DNA from: Gonocerus acuteangulatus
Lineage: Eukaryota; Arthropoda; Insecta; Hemiptera; Coreidae
Direction: 5' to 3'
Assembly: GCA_946811695.1 (NCBI GenBank)
Contig: OX328124.1
Span: 98,318,547-98,382,546, forward strand
DNA: 64,000 nt
A model generated the notes under the pieces. The model was not told the origin of the DNA and made no database searches. It saw only the letters and a program-made list of their open reading frames with translations. Made by a program: the position numbers and the translations under genes. Of the stretch, positions 43,520 to 55,749 are shown piece by piece. Positions within the stretch are counted from its first letter, which is position 1. Every line of letters starts with the position of its first letter.

Positions 43520-45191
43520 AGCACTAGCAATTATTTATCATAAAGAAATTTGGTGCACCAACAAGGGACTGTGTTTATATTCCTTTCATCTGGAATTCAA
43601 TGAGGAGGAGAAAGAGAGAGGGATAGTTAAATAAGTAAAAGAGAGAAAAGAGGTCCCAAGATAAACTATGTGTAGAGACCGTTGCTTAGTAGTATTAGAC
43701 CGCATAGAAGTTAAACAGCCCTTAAAGCTGGCAAGGGCGGACTTATTTCTGCTTACAGTTCCTACTAAATTCCCCATACACTCCTAAGATATCTCGTCTC
43801 CCTTTCTCTCAAATTCTCTTTTATCTCTTTTTTCTGCTTAAGTGACTTTGTTTCTCTTTGGTAGCATGTTTTGTGCTGGAATTCGTAAATAGTATATTTT
43901 GGATTAGCGAAGGTGGAAAATGGGAACCAATTTTTGATTGTTTGCTATAGACCTTCCGAGACGAGTGAGCAATTTCTAGTACTTTGAGTTAATGGCGCCT
44001 AAACTCTATTTTCTCTTTAATATTTCAGTGGAGTAGGCGTTTTAATTTTTCAAAAAAATAATGAAACTAAGAAAAAGAAAGTTATAGAGGCGCTGCGCCG
44101 TAAAAAAAAAAAAAAAAAAAAAAGGTTATAGAAACGCGCGTAGAAGACACTGCTCGTGCGAGTCGGACTTTTCTTACATAATTTGTAATTTGATATTATT
44201 AAAAATACTTAGGTTAACATATTTAGTTAGCTTTTCTGTCTTTATTCCGTTCATAGATCTGATTTCAGAAGTGAGTTTGGAATAATGGAACTTGATGTTA
44301 CAAGGCCGCTTGACAGAAAGTATTCCATAACAAAGTTTGTTCTCTACGTCCAAAAGATAAAGAAAACTACTTCAACGGCCTGGCGAATATCGCATTTCCT
44401 AATAGATATGTGATTCGCCTTATATAGGAGAGATTTAACCTAAAATGAGAAAAAAGTCAACCGGACATAAAAGCAGAGATGGATCTCAGCATGGACTTTT
44501 ACAATAGAGTATTCCGCGTACTATCTCAAAATGAGATTCTTTACTTAAAAACGACAATTATACTTGATATTAACATAAGAACAATTAGATCTTGATTATG
44601 GAAGGATCAGTTTAAATATCACTGCTGATGGACTGTGATTACTCATTAACGAACTCTTACTTCTTATACGCAGCTTTTATTATACTTTATAGAACTTTCT
44701 TTTGAAAAATACAAAAAAAAATAATGTCCCTATCGCGCCAAACTTTGATTCACAGACAGTATGCAGACTGTATATCATGACTTTGGAAGAGAAAGGGCAA
44801 ATCTGAAAAATATTTTCTTTTTTTTTATTCAGAAAGATGTAGGTAACACAACGCTTCTCCGCGATTCTCTAGCTCATTATTTGTTCTCGCACAGTTTCAT
44901 GTTAAAGTGAATAGCACCTCATCTATGAAAAAGTCCATGTCCGATTTCAAGGGCGAATCCCGCGTCTGAAACTTACTCCTTTGCATTTGTTTACCAATAA
45001 ATCACTCCCGTAAGTTAAAATTAAAACATTTAATTTCAATTGCATACTTTTTCAATCAGATTTATGAATTGATATTCCATAGAGTAAACATTTGCCTTTG
45101 CTATTCATAATTCCGACTTCGATTTTCCAATTCCCGCATTTCGTGAATCGCCCTTTCTCTTCCAAGATCCTTGTATGTTTAAGTAGTATAC

Positions 45192-45247
<56 letters not shown>

Positions 45248-46269
45248 TATATGAGGGTCATTTTCGCCAACCTACTCATGATAAGAGAAATTCTGTTAGA
45301 ATAAATTGGTTACATTGCAACATAAGTACCGACACCACTTCAGGCAAAAAAAATAAATTAACAGTGGAGTATGTAGTAAATAACCAAATCGTAGGGTGTA
45401 TAAAAATCTAATAAGAAGTTCTCTTCAGAGATTGATTTCCGAAATGTCAATGAGTCTCTTTTTTTTTTTTTTTTTTTTATCTAACTCTCTTTCTCTCTAT
45501 TTTTAGCTATCTTTTGCTGCCTAACTTTTGTCTTATCTTTAGTATAATACTAATACTATAATACTAAACTCAGACACTTATATTTATGAATGTGCGAGAA
45601 TTAATTTCGCCCGCTTTGAGCTCGAGGCTCCCTTTTCCTGCCGTATGTTATCCGGGAGGTTATGCTTATTAGAGCTGTTAGGAGAAGAAGGTAAATGTAA
45701 GTTTATTCTGAAATGAAGGCTAGGTGGAGTATTCGGAGCTATATTTTCTGTAGGTAAACACCAGGATGCCTCCCCCCATTGAGTGCCCCACCCAAACACG
45801 AAGGCAGGTATAAACCACAAAACAGGCTCTACATTCTGACCGCTCTCGGTTTTACCATCTTCTCGCATATCTTACCTTGATGAGCTACATACATATTCCA
45901 CCTCATATGGAGAGTTAATTTACAACGAATGTATAATTTAGAAACTTTTCTCTACTTCTCAGCCTACATTTCCCCCAATTTATATTTTCAATTTTTAAAA
46001 GAATTATTTTGGGCCTTGGCTTGGACATGCCTTAGAATGGACTGCCATGATAAAAGTGAGGAAACCTTCTTTAAAAACACCTTTAAAAAATAGAAAAAAA
46101 ATATGCGAATAGAAGTTTTTTATAAGAAAGTGACATTAGAAAGACAATAAAATATTAAGTATTTTAGGAAAATAAAAATAGGTAAATCATACGTTACAAT
46201 AAAATGGCAAAAGGTATTATATGCAGAACTTTGAATTTTTACCAGGGCAATAGATGCTCTAACAGACCT
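43520..46269. other. AT-rich stretch without recognised genes
   Basis: Contains a TA microsatellite (45190-45244), a T18-like run near 45462-45479 and the repeat fragment at 44088-44178. Open frames at 43586-43777 and 45584-45868 (minus) are motif-free. Confidence 0.5.
44088..44178 (-). mobile_element. Helentron-like 5' end interrupted by a SINE tail
   Basis: On the minus strand AAAAGTCCGACTCGCACGAG starts the Helentron-like family (from 44178 downward). A tiny SINE family 1 end (GCTGCGCCGT plus A22 on the plus strand, 44093-44124) is inserted in it, with GTTATAGAGGCGC (44081-44093) and GTTATAGAAACGC (44126-44138) as a slightly diverged target duplication. Confidence 0.55.
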
Positions 46270-46273
46270 TTAA

Positions 46274-47923
46274 CCCTCCAACGCCCAAGGTCCCCTACAG
46301 GGGACCACTTTTTCACATTAGTTTAAACATTTTCCAAGAAGTTGGGGTTAAGGATTAGTACTTCTATGGTTAAGTAAGGGATTGATTTGCATTACTGAAA
46401 ATTTATAACAATCCAGTGTTACAGATAACAACGACAATTGGATTTGAAGTTACTGCAAAAATCATAATAACAACCGGTTAGAATCTTCATTGCATTTTCT
46501 ATTGTTATGGCTAAAAAATGGTTAAGTTTTATACTTCTTTCTGCATAAATCATTTACTGAACATTTTTTTTTAACAAATAAAATAAAGTTTGAGAAAATT
46601 TGATTAAACCCCTGTTCATAAGTATTCTTTGAATTCTGTGGTCCCCCTTAGGGGACCTTGGGCACTGGGGCTTTATTAATTCTGATTTGTTTATTGGTGG
46701 TAATAAAATATCTACCTTCAAATATTTTAAATAATTGACTTTATTTCACAAAATAAAATGAGATAACGTCAGTTTCTCAAAATAATTATAATTATTAGAA
46801 GTTTTAAACGATATAAATAACGAAGAAAAAAAAAACGTTGACAACAATGAAATAACGGTCAGTAAAAAAAAAACGATGTCTAATAAATCCAGAGTAACTA
46901 AAGGCACGAAAAATCTTATAAATGCAGAATTGAATGGCTTGAAGAGGAATGTAAATTTTCAAATAGAGCTTGGAATGGAGGTTATACAGAAAGATTATTC
47001 AGAAATTGCAGTAACTTATCTTCAATTGAATCTGTTTGAAAGAATGTTTCCAGACGAAAGTATAAATATTATTGTTGATAACTCCTACTCTTACTTAATT
47101 TCCAGAATTGAATGTTCCTTCCATCGAAAAAAGTATTCATTTATTTCATGTTCTACTTTAGACAGGCTACATGACGGCCAAAAATATAAGAATGTTCTCG
47201 GAACATTTTGAATCCGACAGATATACGTATCACTGTGGTGTATAAGTATAAGATGCAACGGATTTTTCGAAAGTTAAAAATAGCTGCAAGCAGCATCTCT
47301 CCATGGCAAGCCCATAAAGTTTGGTTAAAAAATGTTGTCTTATCAGGGCGGCTACAATGCCCTTGCAGAATAGTACGGCTTGGTGGATCTGTGGTAGTTG
47401 AGTTGTCTTCCCGGTTACCCCAAGGATTTGGGCCTTACAGCCTTTATGTGGACAATTTTTTAGGACCATAGACCTCTTTCAAGAATGAAATATACCAAAC
47501 ACTGGCTGCCCCGAAACTATTCGAGAAAATCACATTGTAAGAATTGTAAGACTCATGAGGACTGCTGCAATATAGGGCTTTATTCGTACTGTTATTTTGA
47601 TTTTCACAGAATAAATAATTTTTTCTAAAACCAATATTTATCATAGGCAACGAATCAGGTACTTGTGCATTTTATTATTATTTACTTGCAGTAAAATAAA
47701 GATTTTTTCATGAAATGTAGTGAATTTTTTTCCAGATTTTGATACTTGTAATCCCAGTGCCCAAGGTCCCCTCTAGGGGACCATATGTTATTTTACACAT
47801 TGACAGTTTTATAACAAAAATGTCTTAAAAGTTACTTCATTTGACTTTATATTAACCCATTTAAGCAAAAAAAAAAAAAAAAAAATTAGAAAAAAATATA
47901 GAATAGTCATGGGCATTGGAGGG
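46274..47923 (+). mobile_element. piggyBac-like element, decayed
   Basis: Ends CCCTCCAACGCCCAAGG (left) and CCCTCCAATGCCCATGA (right, inverted) form 17-bp inverted repeats with three mismatches. They abut TTAA on the left (46270-46273) and TTAG on the right (47924-47927, TTAA with one change). TTAA targeting and CCY..GGG ends are the hallmark of piggyBac. Length 1,650 bp, shorter than autonomous elements, and the transposase is deleted and frameshifted. Confidence 0.82.
46876..47640 (+). pseudogene. piggyBac transposase remnant
   Basis: An N-terminal piece (46876-47211) contains LNLFERMFPDESINIIVDNS, matching the segment near the start of the DDE_Tnp_1_7 domain (F-E-L-F-F-x-x-x-I-x-x-I-V-x-x-T-N). 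After a large internal loss, RLGGSVVVELSSRLPQ and GFGPYSLYVDNFLGP (about 47370-47465) correspond to the segment usually read YxLYFDNFFTS. Further on, in another frame, SHCKNCKTHEDCC (about 47530) resembles the C-terminal Cys-rich domain. Most of the catalytic core is missing. Frames are broken between the blocks, so no functional enzyme is encoded. Confidence 0.7.
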
Positions 47924-47929
47924 TTAGGA

Positions 47930-48696
47930 GATAGGAACGATCCAAACCCTTTGACGGTTATTATAACTGATGAACAAAATCTGCGAAAATTGCAAAAATG
48001 GTAGAAGAGATTTCAAGCAACTTGGACCCCTCTTGTAACACGAGTTGCTTTCTGGTATATTTTATAAGAAATCAAAAATGTATCCCTGTAAAATAAAATG
48101 CTACAATTATTTTGCATAAAGCATCTCTCATTAAGGATGTTTATTTAACAAGTAAATTACAAACATTATGAATATTCTTCAAATAAGTTTAAAAATCAAT
48201 ATATAATAATTATAAATATAAAAAATTTTCCCTACTTCGTTTACCATAATTTATTACTATTAAGTAACAAGACAACCAAAAAAAAATAAATAAATAAAAA
48301 ATAAAAATAAATAAATAAATAAGTAAAACAACAACCAAAAAAGTGAATACTATCCTCTGTAAGTGACTTAAAAGAACATCTTGACTTGACTACAAACAAT
48401 TTGTGACACGTATTAACGGAAATTGATTGCGTTTTTCCTTGCATATGTGTGTCGTTCTATATGGGCTCGCTTTCGTTTTTTGAGTCAGTAGTTAAATTCG
48501 TTGGTAAGTTCTTCTTAGAGCACCACCACATGAAGAACTAAGTATTAAAGAATTAATAATATGAACGATTATTATTTTTTTAATTTTTATTTTTTTTTTA
48601 TTGATTATTACAACAATATGATTTACATATTTCCAGTAATATTGCTGGTTCTGTTACAATGACACATCATGACAATGTGAGGCATGATGTATGAAT
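47930..48696. other. AT-rich non-coding stretch
   Basis: Contains AAAT-rich simple sequence near 48280-48330 and T-rich sequence near 48570-48605. No gene. Confidence 0.5.
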
Positions 48697-48709
48697 ATGT
48701 ACAATTACA

Positions 48710-48757
48710 CGGTGCTAATGGCCGAGATTTATGTCGATGCGGCGAAAAAAAAAAAAA
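48710..48757 (+). mobile_element. SINE family 1, strongly 5'-truncated, with 13-bp TSD
   Basis: GGTGCTAATGGCCGAGATTT then ATGTCGATGCGGCG plus A14 matches the 3' end of the family. ATGTACAATTACA flanks it at 48697-48709 and 48758-48770. Only about 35 bp of body was copied. Confidence 0.88.
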
Positions 48758-48821
48758 ATGTACAATTACATAGCCCACAAGAGTAATACATTTTAAGAGA
48801 AAATTGAAACAACTGTAAAAA

Positions 48822-49204
48822 CTTAAAAGAAAATATAACACATTTTGTGCACTGCGGATGTTAAAGAAAATATAACACATTTTGTGCACTCCAGATGTTA
48901 AAGAAAATATAACACATTTTGTGCACTGCGGATGTTAAAGAAAATATAACACATTTTGTGCACTGCGGATGTTAAAGAAAATATAACACATTTTGTGCAC
49001 TCCAGATGTTAAAGAAAATATTACACATTTTGTGCACTCCAGATGTTAAAGAAAATATTACACATTTTGTGCACTCCAGATGTTAAAGAAAATATAACAC
49101 ATTTTGTGCACTGCGGATGTTAAAGAAAATATAACACATTTTGTGCACTGCGGATGTTAAAGAAAATATAACACATTTTGTGCACTGCGGATGTTAAAGA
49201 AAAT
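48822..49204. repeat. 37-bp tandem repeat, about 10 copies
   Basis: Unit GTTAAAGAAAATATAACACA then TTTTGTGCACTGCGGAT. Two interspersed variants differ at GCGGAT versus CCAGAT and at ATATAAC versus ATATTAC. It abuts the Jockey fragment directly on the right. Confidence 0.95.
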
Positions 49205-49795
49205 CGTCTCAAGGCCACCTCCACTTCAGTCTTCTATGAGGATTTTCGAACGGGGGTAGAGAATTTATCAAAGGATTTGGATGGGCAGGGACTTTGGAAT
49301 GGAACTTCTGATAGACTGATTTGGCCAGGGTTTGGATAAAGGGCATATTGAAGTCATTATGCAGGGTTAGGCTCGAGACGTAGTAAAGAGCATTGGATAA
49401 TCTTCGAAGGATTTTGGATTGCATTGTTTGAATTCTGTAGGAATTGGAAGGTTTAGTAGAACCCCATAGTTCTTGTCCGATAAGTCGGAGTATGGAATTG
49501 TATATAAGTCGTTTGTTAGTCAATGAAAGTTTCGAGTGTGTGTCCAATAAGTGTGATAAAAGTCTAAAACGTCTAGTTAGTTCCTGTCTTATGTGTGTTA
49601 TGTTTGTCTAGTATCAGTCCTAAGAATTTTACTTGCGATTTATGTGGAATTATAATGTTTTGGAGACTTACTGGTGGGCAGCTTGACTTAAAAGGGTGAA
49701 TGTTGCATGGCTAGATTGTTCTGCATTTACTTTGATTCTCCAGTTATTTAGCCATGGTTGAAGTAGGCACAGGTGTTCTTGGAGGGATTATTTTT
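49205..49795 (-). pseudogene. Jockey-clade LINE ORF2 C-terminal remnant
   Basis: On the minus strand, in shifting frames: first (about 49795-49690) LQEHLCLLQPWLNNWRIKVN and SSHATFTL, the end of the reverse-transcriptase domain where Jockey has WRIKVNxxKSxHxTF. Then the 112-residue frame at 49209-49547 contains KLSLTNKRLIYNSILRLIGQ, ELWGSTKPSNSYRIQTMQSK and ILRRLSNALYYVSSLTLHND. These match the Jockey C-terminal block with LWGxxxxSN, IQxxQSKxLR and YVSxxTLHxD. At least two frameshifts and several stops separate the pieces. The position ends at the 37-bp satellite, which truncates the final part. Confidence 0.85.
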
Positions 49796-49799
49796 TAAT

Positions 49800-51334
49800 A
49801 ATTTGTTTCTTAACACACCTGTGTGTCAGACGATAGTCCACTATAAAATGGATGAGTATTGCTTCTTGTTACACATTGAAAGCAGAGTTTATCGCGGGTT
49901 TAATATTGTCCTGGACAAAGCTTTCCATTCTGCATTGTTAAATTGCTTCTAAGAAGATTCCTCTCTTCTCCGATTAGTGCAAACACAATTCAAGCTTGGT
50001 CTGCTTCTCTTATCTTCGAGAACCAACACCTTGTACAATGCCTGTGATTATACTGTGCTTTCTCTAAATAATCATAATTTACTAAAAGGATTTATGCTGT
50101 AAGTGATTGCACCGTCGGGGTCATTAGATTTATTCAATTTGTATGAGGATATATTTCTCTAATTAAGAGCTGATAATCAAAGTTATACTTGCATAATATA
50201 ATTATTCCGAGAAAGGGACCCATCAAGGACATCGCATAGGGGAAAAACCCGCATATGACGTGGACCCGATGGCATAATCAGCAAGTCCCTACTACAAAAT
50301 TTCATCTTTCAGAAATTAACATCACGATAATAACATTTTGAAATTGGTATGTAAGAGTACATATCGTCCTTACCATGTCAAACTATGGAATATGCAAATC
50401 GGAGAAAACGTAGAGAACGAACATATTCTAATCATTGACGAAGTAATATATCGTAATATGGTCTTATTTGATGCTCTATTTAAGGCATTAAAGACTATTC
50501 TAATTTGAGACAAGCCGTATTGTCCACAATCCAAAAGTAAAGTCTCGAATCTGAAAAACGATATTTTGTATATTCGATGGTTTGACATGGCAGGGATATA
50601 TGCAAAAATAGTCCGATTCTGTTGACATTTGGTACAATAATACTTTGTCTGAAAAATAAGGTAATGTTTCTAAATCAGCAGAATCCGCTATAATAAAATA
50701 TTTTAATAAGTATATTCCAATGGGGATTTAAGTCATTTACGCAGTCCTTGCCATATTATTTTATAAATTCATTACAAAACATCCCATGATAAATATAAGA
50801 AATACAAATAATACAAAAAAATGGAGGATTTATTATTACATTTGGAGCCTTTTCGAGTCTGTAAACACTTAAAATATTTCGGCAAGTTGTGACATCTGCC
50901 CTCTAGTGAGTTGAAAAGCTTGTAAGTTATTGAGTAATGGTCTATGTGCTATCTGGAACAGGCTCGCAACAAACTTCTCCATCAGCGGAATAGAAAACTG
51001 TTATCCTCTCACTCACTTTCTACAGTGGTGATTCTCTGCAGTCAGCAGCAAACAAACCCCACAAGAAACCAGCTAGAAATCTATATCTTCATTCGTCTAT
51101 TTACTTTCATATATTCCTTCCCTAAGAATTCATGCACCTAATATATATATATATATATATATACCGGAATATTTCGATGGGTTCATCTCCACCTTCGTCA
51201 GCCAGGTCAAGCGTTCCATCCAAAAATATGATCCCATCGAAATATTCCAGGAAGAAGTGAGAAGGAGTACCACCGCTGGAGAAAAATGCCGTTTCATAAA
51301 AAAATATGATCCCAGCGACGATAAACAAACATAA

Positions 51335-51375
<41 letters not shown>

Positions 51376-51380
51376 GTCAA
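49800..51380. other. Non-coding stretch with TA tracts
   Basis: TA microsatellites at 51140-51163 and 51338-51371 bracket a 200-bp segment with the inverted repeat GGAATATTTCGATGGG (about 51165) / CCCATCGAAATATTCC (about 51232). A minus-strand frame (51122-51328) across it is not recognised. Nothing else is supported. Confidence 0.5.
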
Positions 51381-51662
51381 CATAGGCGTTTATACAAAAT
51401 AATTTCGGAGGGGGCTGGGAAAATTTCGGGGGGAGGCTGAGGCCATTTCCGGTATATAGAATACTAACAATTTAGATCTTGGAAGAGTTTTAGCCAACTT
51501 AAAAGCTATTACACCCAAAATAAAATATGTTTTATGATCTAAATGATCTTATTTAATTTATTTTTAAGGGTTTTATAAACATTTTACCGATCAAATCAAA
51601 ATTTCGGGGGGGGGGGGGACTGGAGCACCCTCAGCCCCCCCCCCCCCTTATATACGCCCATG
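51381..51662. mobile_element. hAT-like MITE, G-rich
   Basis: A 282-bp insertion with short inverted ends CATAGGCGTTTATA (left) and CATGGGCGTATATA (right, inverted), flanked by ATAGTCAA (51373-51380) and ATATTCAA (51663-51670), an 8-bp duplication with one mismatch. The interior has G-rich subterminal tracts (GGAGGGGGCTGG, GGGGGGGGGGGG). Ends starting CA and an 8-bp duplication fit the hAT superfamily. No coding capacity. Confidence 0.62.
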
Positions 51663-53214
51663 ATATTCAACTCTGGTTACGTCGATTGTCAAGAGACCTC
51701 AGAAAATTGTTCGTCTAAAAGTTCGACTCAAAGGAAACCTCGTTTTCTCATTTTTTTTTTTACAAAGTTTTGAAATGTTACTTAGATGTGTAAATATGTG
51801 ATGCTTGACATTGTCGCACATTCCTAAGAAGGGCCAAAGTGTATTTAACACATTCATGGGTTCTTTAATTGTAGTAGATTCTTTAGTGACCATTTATTTC
51901 TCAGGTTCATCATCAATTCCGAATTCAATGGAGTCCACTATTGGCTGCACCATAGGTATAAAAGTCTCCTCCGAAAAGAAGCACATAAAAGAACATCACG
52001 GTCAACATCCACGAATTTGACGAAGTCTGTGTTAGCACATACAACCTTTATGTCTCTACTGGACTGGAGAATCGGTGAAGTTGGCAATTGGAGTTGGAGT
52101 TATAGACGCCTATTTTCAGTTGCTGAAAACATAGTTTGTTCAGTTGCTTATTTACATCATTTTTCACAATTTTGGCTTAAACTCGACTCTTTCGGGTGAA
52201 ACTCTTATGAGAAATAAAAAAAAACTTCAAACTCCTGATGGAATGAACGGAAGCAGATCCCAACAAGTGCAAACTTCAAATGTACCTTGAAGGTTAGAAA
52301 CATTAGAGCTCCTAATAATTCAGATTGTTCATCTGACAAATATTAAAATACATTAATCTCCAAATAAATACATTTTACAAAAACTGCTTACATAATTACT
52401 CGATGGTTCAAAACTGTGCAGTGGATGCGTATCCACCTGGGGAAAACCGTAGAAAAGCTAGTCGGGGTTCAAAGGGGTGAAAAACTGTTGAAAGTTGACG
52501 TTAATAGCAAAGAAGTTGATACTCCCTGAGAAAGAAAATACGAAGGCAAGAAAGGCACTTTGTACATTTTTATTTACTAATATATTCTTTCTGTAAAGTT
52601 ACTAATTATATTGGAAGTTGTCTTGCGGCCATTTATGGTTTAGTAAATATTAATCATGGATCGAACATTAGTTTGAATTATAGTAGTGGTGACAAGGAGT
52701 ATTAAAAAAATGAGTTTTGTAAGATGAAATTACGCCCGGAAGCGAAATTTTCCTTGAAGGAGGAAATTGCAGCCAATGAAGAACTAAAAGAAATAAATAT
52801 TATTGTTAGAATAATATTGCTATTTGGATTAATAATGTTCGGTTTCAGTTTGTAGGCCTAGTTGAAGGACGGCACGTGTTCTATGACCTCCAAGACTGAA
52901 AGGTGTTTCAGGGCCTGTATTTTGAGGACCCACCACAAGAGATAGAGGCCATTGGCCTGAAAGCCTAGGGCCTAACTTCGTTATCCCATCCCGAGCTTAA
53001 AGCACAGTCCATATTCTCCAAACCTGATGGTCACCGCTTTTTACTCTCTCTTATTCAAAGCCTCCCGGATATGCAGCCATTTTACTCATAACTATATGGA
53101 AAAGAATTATTCATGTCATAGAAAGTACAACTTTAAATTAACAGGCTTTGTCCAAATTGTGGACTACTCTATTACCTCCTCGTGAACAGAGACCTGTACA
53201 GTAATCAACCTTTT
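51663..53214. other. Non-coding stretch
   Basis: Small frames at 51699-51893, 51805-52020 and 52017-52199 overlap on both strands and have no motif. No gene called. Confidence 0.45.
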
Positions 53215-53755
53215 TTTTTTTAGATTACAAACGATCAAAACTTTCCGAATAATCAGCGTTTTTTTCAGTCATAATCGAACCTTTCAAAGTTATCAGCCGT
53301 CTTTAAGCTAATCATAATCATAACATCCAGAACAATCAGCCGCCTATTTCAGTCATAATCAAACCTTTCAGAATCATCAGCCTACTTTAGGCTATTCATA
53401 ATCAATACTTTCAGAATGGTCAGCCTACTTTAGGCTATTCATAATCAAAACTTTCAGAACGATCAGCCTACTTTAGGCTATTCATAATCAAAACTTTCAG
53501 AATGTTCAGCCTACTTTAGGCTATTCATAATCAAAACTTTCAGAATGATCAGCCTACTTTAGGCTATTCATAATCAAAACTTTCAGAATGATCAGCCTAC
53601 TTTAGGCTATTCATAAGCAAAACTTTCAGAATGGTCAGCCTACTTTAAGCTACTCATAATCATAATTTACAGAATAATCATCCTCTCATTTGTGCCATGA
53701 TCAAAACTTTCAGAATGATCAGCCTCTCATTTCTGTCATAATCAAACATTTAAGA
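53215..53755. repeat. 43-bp tandem repeat, about 12-13 copies
   Basis: Consensus TTCATAATCAAAACTTTCAG then AATGATCAGCCTACTTTAGGCTA. Central copies (53390-53640) are nearly identical; both edges are degenerate. GCCTACTTTAGGC can form a small hairpin in each unit. A single isolated unit-like piece recurs near 54197-54235. Confidence 0.92.
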
Positions 53756-53759
53756 AAAA

Positions 53760-54424
53760 TTATATTCTATTTTTTTAAAATTTATTTATTTTATGTGCAT
53801 AAAATACTACAGCGATTTGCGCAGAACAATTATTACATACATACATACAATTATATTATCACATATGTGCATACAAATACATTATTACATATGCACATCC
53901 AAGTATACAAATATACATATACACTGTCTTTATATAGTTCATTACACCTAAATATACGAGAAAACAATTTTAATTATTTCTTTAATCATGCAAATAGTCG
54001 AATATACTAAAAAATTATACAAAGTAACAATTTAACAGATTTTAACGTTGGTAGTTTTGTATTGCGAAATTTTGTGATAAGGTGTAGGTTAGTGTTCAAT
54101 TTTCATTGTGTCGTGTGGCAGTCAGTAACATGGTAGTAAAGAATATATGTGTAATATTAATGTATTTATTTTAGTAATTAATGGTTAACTTACAAATTGA
54201 TCAACCTACTTTAGGTTACTCATAACTTGGAAAATAAATATACGCCCATTTCACTAATAATCAATTTAAGTTTTCTTATTAAAACTAAAAAAAACAAAAA
54301 AAACATTCACCTCAGAAGAAAACTGCCATATTAAAAGATAATCTATTGATGTTATTGTTTTCTCCCTCTAAAGATTTTTGTAATGCTGTATTTATTATCT
54401 TCATTTTTGTGGCCTTTATCAAGC
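53760..54424. other. AT-rich non-coding stretch
   Basis: Includes a low-complexity ACATAC-rich section near 53830-53930. The 106-residue frame (53690-54010) runs from the tandem array into it and is not a gene. Confidence 0.5.
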
Positions 54425-54516
54425 TGGTCATGGAAAGGAGTTCCGGTTGAGTGTTAACGCGTGAGCATTTAACACTCCGTGCCAAGTGTCGATTCCTACT
54501 AGGGGTGGTGGATTTT

Positions 54517-54547
<31 letters not shown>

Positions 54548-54661
54548 TGCTTCAGCCCTAACCTGGCTAGAAAATAGTGGTAGCCTATAGATAACCTGAC
54601 CGAAAATTCTGTGTCAATAATAAATGGACGTTCAAATGTAAATAAATAAATGATCATGGAA
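54425..54661 (+). mobile_element. SINE family 2, most complete copy
   Basis: Head with GGTTGAGTGTTAACGCGTGA and a B-box-like AAGTGTCGATTCCTACT, an internal A27 run (about 54521-54547), then TGCTTCAGCCCTAACCTGGC, TATAGATAACCTGACCGAAA and GTCAATAATAAATGGACGTT ending in AAATAAATAAA. The flanks carry TCATGGAA (54428-54435 and 54654-54661), probably part of a target duplication. Confidence 0.75.
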
Positions 54662-55544
54662 GCATTTTTTTCCTGACAAAATGGCAGCCTGGAATTGAAG
54701 ATAATGAAAAGTGGGTTATTAAGAGGAGTTCTACAATATAATCATGTAATATTTACGATTATTATGGAACAATATAATATCAATCGCACAATCGATTGGT
54801 AATCGTATTATATCATAAATAAAAATACAATAACATAAATACTAATTTTATTGTTTAGAGATTCAAATATGTTCCTGGTTCATAAGAGTAGCTATCTCAT
54901 TTGCTTGATTGCCCTCCTTGAGCAGGCATTGGAAAGAGAAGTGATAAGCGGGCTGCGACACTCGTACTCCTGGGTCCTGGATCCCGAGGGAAATTAAAAG
55001 GATTCATATTTTTTGTAGGATCCGTCCTCTGGAAACCTCCTGGTATTTCCCTGTTCCATTGGCCGTGCCATTATTTCAAGATACACCTTACTATTAACGG
55101 TCTGTTACCAATGGGGAATTCATCTACGAGAAGTATCTTTTAAGATTTATTTTGTCCATTCCAAGGATAGATTATGTATATATATGTTATCTATATATAC
55201 AATAATATATGCGATATTGACAATGATATGACTGGGCTACATAAAATAGTAAATTCAAAGCAGAAATTTAAACCTATCGATGTTTAAATCTCCATATTCA
55301 GTGCATCTATTACTTTACAGCTCACACGTAGACTCAAGACGTAGTCTACGTTTGAAGCTTTGAAAATTTAATAAATTACATTTTGATATATATACAAAAG
55401 AAAAAATAATTAGAAATTTCCTTTAATCCATGGATTTCGGAAATAAGACGTCTTACGTGGTATGAACTGCATTTTTTAAAATAAAAATATGTTGAATCAG
55501 CTGTCCATTATTAATTCGTCTTAAAACAAACATTTTTTTATTTT
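54662..55544. other. Non-coding stretch with one open GC-richer segment
   Basis: About 54900-55140 is less AT-rich and open in one plus frame for about 75 codons without a start codon. I recognise no protein in either orientation. Confidence 0.4.
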
Positions 55545-55745
55545 ATTTTTTTGTAAGGAACTTTAAGTGTTCTATGACTTTACACTAAAACGAAATAGGA
55601 TATTAACACTCATAGTATAGAAGGGTATTTTTCTTAGCAAACGTATCTCTGAAAAAAGTAAAAACCCAATGGCGGAACTCGAACTCACATTTCTCGCACA
55701 AAACTTCAGCGTTTTAGATACTGAACCACTCAAAGACTCCTCGGC
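55545..55745 (-). mobile_element. Third tRNA-derived SINE-like copy
   Basis: Minus strand: GAGGAGTCTTTGAGTGGTTC (A-box-like), then TGTGAGTTCGAGTTCCGCCA (B-box-like), about 100 bp of body, and an end CTTAAAGTTCCTTACAAAAA with AAAATAAAAAAA tail. The anticodon arm is not standard, so it is not a tRNA gene. It differs from families 1 and 2. An apparent plus-strand frame (55669-55851) is its shadow. Confidence 0.55.
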
Positions 55746-55749
55746 TCTC

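Noticed and set aside
48822..49204. CRISPR-like array (regular 37-bp periodicity)
   Set aside because: No unique spacers; units are contiguous, and the setting is eukaryotic.
53215..53755. CRISPR-like array with palindromic repeats
   Set aside because: Contiguous tandem units without variable spacers.
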